Below, piece by piece: positions 30,797 through 35,822 of a stretch of DNA of 35,822 nucleotides; the first letter of the stretch is position 1; each line of letters opens with the position of its first letter. Origin of the DNA: Vicinamibacteria bacterium (GTDB taxonomy: Bacteria > Acidobacteriota > Vicinamibacteria > Vicinamibacterales > JAENWD01); contig JAENWD010000124.1 of the NCBI GenBank assembly GCA_016650245.1, positions 1 to 35,822 on the forward strand, read 5' to 3'. Made by a program: the position numbers and the translations under genes. Under the pieces are notes generated by a model. That model did no database searches and was not told where the DNA came from. It saw only the letters and a program-made list of their open reading frames with translations.

Positions 30797-33571
30797 ATGG
30801 CAAAGAAGCTCGCGAAGAAGAAGGCAGTGAAGAAGGCAGTGAAGAAGACGACCAAAGCCAAGGCGAAGAAGTACGTGTACTTCTTCGGCGGCGCCAAGTC
30901 CGACGGCGATCGCAGCTTGCGCGACCTGCTCGGCGGCAAAGGCGCAAATCTCGCCGAGATGGCCAACGCCGGCTTGCCCGTCCCCCCGGGATTCACCATC
31001 ACGACGACCGCCTGCATGCTGTGGTACGACAACGGCCGCAAGTTGACGCCGGCGATTGAAGCCGAGATGGAGAGCCACGTCCGCAAGCTGGAGAGGACTG
31101 CCGGCCTCACGTTCGGCTCGACGAGCAACCCCTTGCTGGTGTCGGTGCGCTCGGGCGCGAAGTTCTCGATGCCCGGCATGATGGACACCATCCTCAACCT
31201 CGGGCTCAACGACCAGGCCGTCGAAGGGCTGAAGAAAAAGACCGGCAACGGCCGCTTCGCCTACGACAGCTACCGCCGCTTCATCCAGATGTTCGGCAGC
31301 GTCGTGCTCGAGATCGGCAAGGATCAGTTCGAGCACGCGTTCGAGGCGATCAAGCACGCCCACGGCGCGGCGACCGACACCGACCTGGGCGAGGACGGCT
31401 TGAAGGAGACCGTCCAACGCTACAAGGCGCTCGTCAAGAGCAAGACCGGCAAGCCGTTCCCGCAGGACCCGTTCATCCAGCTGCGGGGCGCGCGTGACGC
31501 GGTGTTCCGCTCCTGGAACAACGATCGCGCGAAGACGTACCGCCGCCTGTACGAGATTCCGGATCACATCGGCACGGCCGTCAACGTGCAGCAGATGGTG
31601 TTTGGCAACACGGGCGACCGGTCGGCCACCGGCGTTGGCTTCACGCGCAACCCGGCAACGGGCGCCAACGAGTTCTTCGGTGAGTTCCTCGTCAACGCCC
31701 AGGGCGAAGACGTCGTCGCCGGTGTCCGCACGCCGCTGCCGATCGCCGAGCTCGAGAAGGTGATGCCGAAGGCCTACAAGGAGCTGCGCACGATCACGTC
31801 GCGACTCGAGAGGACCTACCGCGACATCCAGGACTTCGAGTTCACGATCGAGGAAGAGAAGCTCTACATGCTGCAGACCCGGAACGGCAAGCGGACCGGG
31901 TATGCGTCGGTGGTCATCGCCACCGACTTCGTGAAGGAGAAGCTGCGCTCGCCCAAGGACGCGCTGCTGCTGGTGGAGCCGGCGGCGCTGTCGCAGCTTC
32001 TCTCGCCGGTCTTCGATCCGAAGGCGTGGAAGAGGCTGCCGACGGCCACCAAGGGCCTGCCGGCCTCGCCGGGCGCCGCGTCGGGTCAGGTCGTCTTCAC
32101 CGCGGACCACGCGGTCACGTGGGCGCAGAAGGGCAAGAAGGTGCTGCTGGTCCGCAAGGAGACGGTGCCCGATGACATCCACGGCATGGAAGTGGCTGAG
32201 GGCGTGCTCACGGCCACTGGCGGCATGACGTCGCACGCCGCGGTCGTCGGCCGCCAGATGGGCAAACCGTCCGTCGTGGGAGCCGGTGCGCTGGTGGTCA
32301 GTGAGAAGGACAAGTCGGTGACGGTCGGCGGCCACACGATCAAGGAGGGCGACTGGCTGTCGTTTGACGGCCTCACCGGCGAGGTGAAGCTGGGCCAGGT
32401 CGCGACCCACCCGAGCGAGATCCTCCAGGTGCTCGACGGCAAGATGAATCCGAAGGACTCGGACATCTACCAGCGCTTCCACCAGCTGCTGGGGTGGGCC
32501 GACAAGGTGCGCACGCTGGGCATCCGCGCCAACGCCGACCTGCCGGACCAGGCCGAGCTGGCCTACGCCTTCGGCGCGCGCGGCATCGGGCTGTGCCGTA
32601 CCGAGCACATGTTCTTCGGCGAGGGCCGCATCGAGAAGGTGCAGCAGATGATCCTCGCCGACAACGAGGCCGACCGCCGCAAGGCCCTCGACGCCCTGCT
32701 GCCGCTGCAGCGCGCCGACTTCTACGGCGTGTTCAAGGCGATGCACGGCGAGCCGGTGACGATCCGCACCATCGATCCGCCGCTCCACGAGTTCCTGCCC
32801 AAGCGCGAAGACCTCATGGTCGAGGTCGCCCGGCTCGAAACGGCTGGCAAGGGCGGCCACGAGCTTCAGGAGAAGAAGACCCTGCTGGCGCGCGTCGAGC
32901 AACTCCACGAGTTCAACCCGATGTTGGGCCACCGCGGCGTGCGTCTGGGCATCACGTATCCCGAGATCACCGAGATGCAGGCGCGCGCGATCTTCGAGGC
33001 GGCCGCGCAACTGAGCAAGGAAGGCCTGAAGGTCGTCCCCGAGGTCATGATCCCGCTGGTCGGACTGGTCAAGGAGCTCAGGGACCAGAAGGCCATCGTA
33101 GACCGTGTGGCCAGAGACGTCATGAGAGAGCAGGGCGTCAAGTTCAAGTACCTGGTCGGGACGATGATCGAGGTGCCGCGCGGCGCTGTCACCGCCGACC
33201 AGATCGCGACCGAGGCGCAGTTCTTCTCCTTCGGGACCAACGACCTCACGCAGCTCACATTCGGGTTCTCGCGTGACGACGCGGGCAAGTTCCTCGGCGT
33301 CTACCAGGAGCGCAAGATCCTGGAGCGCGATCCGTTCCAGTCGATCGACACGGTCGGCGTCGGACAGCTCGTGGCCATGGCGTGTGAAAAGGGCAGGAAG
33401 GTCCGGCCGGATCTGAAGCTCGGTATCTGCGGCGAGCACGGCGGCGACCCGTCGTCGGTGCACTTCTTCCACAAGGTGGGGCTCGACTACGTGAGCGCCT
33501 CGCCATACCGCGTGCCGGTGGCGCGACTTGCGGCCGCCCACGCAGCACTCAGCGTTAAAGTCGGCGACTAG
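30797..33571 (+). CDS. ppdK: Pyruvate, phosphate dikinase with a lysine-rich N-terminal extension
   Basis: It interconverts pyruvate, ATP and phosphate with phosphoenolpyruvate, AMP and pyrophosphate, supporting gluconeogenesis or PPi-based glycolysis. The 924 residues contain the nucleotide-binding domain (LLGGKGANLAEMANAGLPVP; SVRSGAKFSMPGMMDTILNL), the swivelling phosphohistidine domain (TATGGMTSHAAVVGRQMGKP, His480) and the PEP/pyruvate TIM barrel. The barrel has GICGEHGGDPSSVHFF with Cys878 as the proton donor. Before the normal start (KYVYFFGGAKSDGDRS) there is an unusual 25-residue tail, MAKKLAKKKAVKKAVKKTTK-, nearly half lysine. His480 sits exactly 25 residues beyond the classical His455, so the tail is a pure addition. 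The ATG is the only good start. GGAG lies 12 bases upstream. Confidence 0.96.
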   Translation: MAKKLAKKKAVKKAVKKTTKAKAKKYVYFFGGAKSDGDRSLRDLLGGKGANLAEMANAGLPVPPGFTITTTACMLWYDNGRKLTPAIEAEMESHVRKLERTAGLTFGSTSNPLLVSVRSGAKFSMPGMMDTILNLGLNDQAVEGLKKKTGNGRFAYDSYRRFIQMFGSVVLEIGKDQFEHAFEAIKHAHGAATDTDLGEDGLKETVQRYKALVKSKTGKPFPQDPFIQLRGARDAVFRSWNNDRAKTYRRLYEIPDHIGTAVNVQQMVFGNTGDRSATGVGFTRNPATGANEFFGEFLVNAQGEDVVAGVRTPLPIAELEKVMPKAYKELRTITSRLERTYRDIQDFEFTIEEEKLYMLQTRNGKRTGYASVVIATDFVKEKLRSPKDALLLVEPAALSQLLSPVFDPKAWKRLPTATKGLPASPGAASGQVVFTADHAVTWAQKGKKVLLVRKETVPDDIHGMEVAEGVLTATGGMTSHAAVVGRQMGKPSVVGAGALVVSEKDKSVTVGGHTIKEGDWLSFDGLTGEVKLGQVATHPSEILQVLDGKMNPKDSDIYQRFHQLLGWADKVRTLGIRANADLPDQAELAYAFGARGIGLCRTEHMFFGEGRIEKVQQMILADNEADRRKALDALLPLQRADFYGVFKAMHGEPVTIRTIDPPLHEFLPKREDLMVEVARLETAGKGGHELQEKKTLLARVEQLHEFNPMLGHRGVRLGITYPEITEMQARAIFEAAAQLSKEGLKVVPEVMIPLVGLVKELRDQKAIVDRVARDVMREQGVKFKYLVGTMIEVPRGAVTADQIATEAQFFSFGTNDLTQLTFGFSRDDAGKFLGVYQERKILERDPFQSIDTVGVGQLVAMACEKGRKVRPDLKLGICGEHGGDPSSVHFFHKVGLDYVSASPYRVPVARLAAAHAALSVKVGD

Positions 33572-33576
33572 CTAGG

Positions 33577-33693
33577 CTGGTTGGGTCTGGTTCGGTCGGG
33601 TTGGGTCTGGTTCGGTCAGGTTGCTTGCAACCTGTTCAACCGACTCCAACCCGGCCCAACCTGATCGAACCTGGCCCAACCGGGTCAACCTCA
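33577..33693 (+). repeat. Opposed decamer arrays forming a long hairpin between ppdK and corA
   Basis: Left arm in exact 10-base phase: CTGGTTGGGT, CTGGTTCGGT, CGGGTTGGGT, CTGGTTCGGT, CAGGTTGC (33577-33624). Tip: CAGGTTGC-TT-GCAACCTG, a perfect 8-bp hairpin with a 2-base loop. Right arm: CAACCTGTT, CAACCGACTC, CAACCCGGCC, CAACCTGATC, GAACCTGGCC, CAACCGGGT, CAACCTCA, running directly into the corA GTG. The whole gap can fold as one imperfect hairpin of about 115 bases. Confidence 0.9.
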
Positions 33694-34668
33694 GTGATTA
33701 CTGTCTTCGTTCATCGTGATGGCAGAACCGAGTCGGGGTCGGAGCTCGATCCCGCGCTGCTGGATCCCGCCAGCGGGGCGAAGGTGTGGGTGGACCTGGC
33801 GGCCGCGACCGAGGCGGAGCTGCGGATCCTCCCGGACGTCTTTCACTTCCATGCGCTGGCGGTGGAGGACGCCGTCGCCTCGCTGCACCATCCAAAGATC
33901 GAGGCCTATGACGGCTATCTGTATCTGATACTGCACGGCATCGATTACCAGAAGTCGCGCGACCAGGAATCGTTCATCACGCACGACACCGACTTCTTCC
34001 TCGGACCCAATTACCTGGTCACGATCCACGACGGTCAGGGGCGCAGCATCACCGGCATCCAGGAGGTGTGCGGGCGCAACGACCACGTGCTCGGCGAAGG
34101 ACCTGGGGCGCTGATGCACCGGATCATCGACCGGATGGTCGACAACTACCGGCCCGAGATCGAGCAACTCGAGAAGTGGCTCGACGAGCTCGAACGGGAC
34201 GTCTTCGGCGTGCCGCGCAAGGAGACAGTGCGCGAGATTCTGTCGGTGAAGCAGGACGTCACGGCCTTGCGCCGCATCGCTACACCACAGCGCGATGCGA
34301 TCGGCCGCCTGGCGCGCCGCGAGTTCCCGATGATCGCCGAAGAGCTGACCTACCGCTTCCGCGATGTCTACGACAACCTTGTGCGGATCGCCGACGAGGG
34401 GCTGATCTTTCAGGACCGCATCACCAGTCTGCTCGACGCGCACTACTCGAACGTGTCGAACCGCCTCAACGAGATCATGAGGGTGCTCACGGTGATCACC
34501 GTGATCGTCTCGCCGCTCACGCTGGTGGCAGGCATCTACGGCATGAACATGAAGCTGGCGATGGTGGGGAGCGATAGCGATCCGCGCCCTTTCTGGTGGC
34601 TGCTCGGCGGCATGGTGGCCACCGTCGTCATCATGTTGGGATTCTTCCGGAAGAAGAACTGGCTCTGA
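33694..34668 (+). CDS. corA: CorA-family magnesium/cobalt transporter
   Basis: This is a pentameric divalent-cation channel, 324 residues. The N-terminal cytoplasmic domain (about 1-240) includes AKVWVDLAAATEAELRILPD, FHFHALAVEDAVASLHHPKI and DTDFFLGPNYLVTIHDGQ. A long helix runs through YSNVSNRLNEIMRVLTVITV into TM1. The signature GMN is intact (GIYGMNMKLA, near residue 282), and TM2 (WWLLGGMVATVVIMLGFF) ends in FRKKNWL. I chose GTG 33694 because VITVFVHRDG matches the family start. A longer frame from 33601 would translate the repeat array. No Shine-Dalgarno is visible. With mgtE and the CNNM/CorC gene, this is the third magnesium-linked gene in the window. Confidence 0.93.
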   Translation: MITVFVHRDGRTESGSELDPALLDPASGAKVWVDLAAATEAELRILPDVFHFHALAVEDAVASLHHPKIEAYDGYLYLILHGIDYQKSRDQESFITHDTDFFLGPNYLVTIHDGQGRSITGIQEVCGRNDHVLGEGPGALMHRIIDRMVDNYRPEIEQLEKWLDELERDVFGVPRKETVREILSVKQDVTALRRIATPQRDAIGRLARREFPMIAEELTYRFRDVYDNLVRIADEGLIFQDRITSLLDAHYSNVSNRLNEIMRVLTVITVIVSPLTLVAGIYGMNMKLAMVGSDSDPRPFWWLLGGMVATVVIMLGFFRKKNWL

Positions 34669-34675
34669 CGGTCGT

Positions 34676-34818
34676 CACGTACGCCAACCACAGAGCCACT
34701 GAGAACACCGAGGCCTCACGGAGATCTTTGGTGGTTTGATACCTCCCAGGTCAGCCAGATCCAAGGAGCATTCTGTGCGTTCTCCGTGTCCTCGGTGTTT
34801 CCGTGGTTGGCGTACGTG
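34676..34818. repeat. 143-bp inverted-repeat element with octamer arrays between corA and mutL
   Basis: The ends are perfect 16-bp inverted repeats: CACGTACGCCAACCAC (34676-34691) and GTGGTTGGCGTACGTG (34803-34818). Inside the left end is ACAGAGCC, ACTGAGAA, CACCGAGG in 8-base steps. Inside the right end is CTCCGTGT, CCTCGGTG, TTTCCGTG in the complementary sense. It lies 8 bases after the corA stop and ends 14 bases before the mutL ATG. No coding capacity. Confidence 0.85.
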
Positions 34819-34832
34819 ATTGTTTATCGCTG

Positions 34833-35822
34833 ATGCCGAAGATCCATCGTCTTTCCGTCGAGCTCGCCAACCAGATCGCGGCAGGCGAGGTCGTCGAGCG
34901 TCCGGCCTCCGTCGTCAAGGAGCTCGTCGAGAACGCCATCGACGCGGGCGCGCGGCGAGTGACCGTCACCGTCGAGTACGGCGGCAAGCGCCTGGTCAGA
35001 GTGGAAGATGACGGCGAGGGGATGGAGCCAGACGACGCGGAGCTGGCACTGGAGCGGCACGCGACGAGCAAGATCAGGACGAGCACCGACCTGGCGGCGA
35101 TCGCGACGCTGGGCTTCCGCGGCGAAGCGCTGCCGTCGATTGCGTCGGTGTCGCACGTGACGCTGCGAACCCGCGCCCGCGGGGCGATGAGCGGCACCGA
35201 GATCAAAGCCCACGGCGGCGTCATTGGGTCGATCACGGAAGTCGGTGCGCCGGAAGGAACGCGGATCGACGTCGAGGATCTGTTCTACAACCTGCCCGCC
35301 AGACGGAAGTTTCTCAAGTCGGACCAGGCCGAGTCCGCCCAAGTGTCACGCATCGTCACGCAACTGGCGCTGGGCGCGCACGACGTCGGGTTTTCCCTGG
35401 TGAGCGGCGGACGGCGCGTGCTCGAATGCCCACCCGCCGGCAGCCGGCGCGAGCGGCTGTTTCAGATTTACGGGGATTCCAGCGACCTGCTCGAGGCCTA
35501 CAAGGAGACGGCCGGCATCCGCGTGGTGGGCTACATCGCGCCGCTGGCCGAGACCGGCCCCAGGCGTGGCCCGCAGAACGTCTTCATCAACGGCCGGCTG
35601 GTGCGCGACAAGACGATCGCGCATGCCATCGGCGATGCCTACAGCGTCGCGTCGATAAAGGAACGCAGCCCGGAAGTGCATCTGTTCATCGAGATGCCGC
35701 TCGATGCGCTCGACGTCAACGTGCATCCGACCAAGGCCGAGGTGCGCTTCCGCGAGCAGTCGCTGATGCACGAGGTGATTCGCCGGGCCGTCGGTGATGC
35801 CCTCGGCCAGGGCCCCGCGCCG
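34833..35822 (+). CDS. mutL: DNA mismatch repair protein MutL, N-terminal part (runs off the window)
   Basis: MutL couples MutS mismatch recognition to downstream strand incision. The first 330 residues are present. GHKL ATPase motifs are all visible: ELVENAIDAGARRV (I), VEDDGEGMEPDD (II), RHATSKI with TLGFRGEALPSIASV (III) and GTRIDVEDLFYNLPARRKFL (IV). The transducer domain follows, with NVFINGRLVRDK and DVNVHPTKAEVRF. The C-terminal dimerisation (and possible endonuclease) domain lies beyond the window. The ATG at 34833 gives the standard PKIHRLSVELANQIAAGEVV terminus. No Shine-Dalgarno is seen; the leader is the end of the octamer inverted-repeat element. Confidence 0.96.
   Translation, partial: MPKIHRLSVELANQIAAGEVVERPASVVKELVENAIDAGARRVTVTVEYGGKRLVRVEDDGEGMEPDDAELALERHATSKIRTSTDLAAIATLGFRGEALPSIASVSHVTLRTRARGAMSGTEIKAHGGVIGSITEVGAPEGTRIDVEDLFYNLPARRKFLKSDQAESAQVSRIVTQLALGAHDVGFSLVSGGRRVLECPPAGSRRERLFQIYGDSSDLLEAYKETAGIRVVGYIAPLAETGPRRGPQNVFINGRLVRDKTIAHAIGDAYSVASIKERSPEVHLFIEMPLDALDVNVHPTKAEVRFREQSLMHEVIRRAVGDALGQGPAP

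Noticed and set aside
30095-33541. A very long open frame on the minus strand across glyS and ppdK
   Set aside because: It is antisense to two intact, conserved genes. Its translation is low-complexity (His/Arg/Leu/Val/Asp rich) without domains. GC-rich codon use makes such shadow frames common.
33601-33693. N-terminal extension of CorA from ATG 33601
   Set aside because: It is the translated repeat hairpin; the conserved protein begins at GTG 33694.

Overview
The window is a GC-rich (roughly two-thirds G+C by eye), densely coded bacterial chromosome segment made mostly of housekeeping genes. The best lineage marker is an 812-residue FtsX/MacB-type permease of the ADOP class (acidobacterial duplicated orphan permease). 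With a diheme b558-type SdhC, a family of secreted hypothetical proteins and the overall gene style, this points to an acidobacterium, perhaps of the Vicinamibacteria. That assignment is inference. There is no phage, integrase, transposase, CRISPR array, rRNA or recognisable tRNA.

Layout. 1-4564 (mostly minus strand): the start of sdhA and all of sdhC (complex II), the ADOP permease, and a small secreted protein with a degenerate HExxH motif. 4658-5102: a frameshifted remnant of a PD40/TolB-like beta-propeller protein. 5258-10482: sucC-sucD, then a fused gamma/alpha 2-oxoacid:ferredoxin oxidoreductase subunit and its beta subunit. With complex II these make a coherent TCA block in which 2-oxoglutarate is probably oxidised with ferredoxin and converted to succinate. 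10549-15136: ndk, a DUF2905 membrane peptide, dcd, hisS and aspS. 15473-19208: phoH-ybeY-CNNM/CorC-era, a tight RNA/ribosome-maturation operon behind a near-consensus sigma-70 promoter. 19271-21256: an accessory island with a BrnT-type toxin-antitoxin pair, a decayed HNH (GmrSD/DUF262-like) nuclease tail, a scrap resembling the CorC C-terminus, and a frameshifted alpha/beta hydrolase. 21378-24450: outer-membrane beta-barrel protein, ZnuA-like binding protein and ZnuB-like permease, with no ATPase. 24471-34668: a secreted hypothetical, mgtE, recO, glyQ, glyS, ppdK and corA. 34833-end: the start of mutL.

The most unusual content lies between genes. At least nine start codons (sucC, ndk, DUF2905, dcd, hisS, aspS, mgtE, corA, mutL) are preceded by arrays of short degenerate repeats with a unit of 7, 8, 9 or 10 bases, in several unrelated sequence families. 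Some arrays run right into the start codon where a Shine-Dalgarno would be expected. Where a complementary array exists it lies just after the upstream stop codon, so many of these gaps can fold into one long hairpin. A 147-bp cruciform-like element lies between aspS and phoH. A separate 39-40 bp palindrome (GGGGCCTGGCCCC, loop, reverse complement) sits inside two coding sequences, ybeY and glyS, and is translated through in both. These repeat systems are the best candidates in the window for something undescribed.
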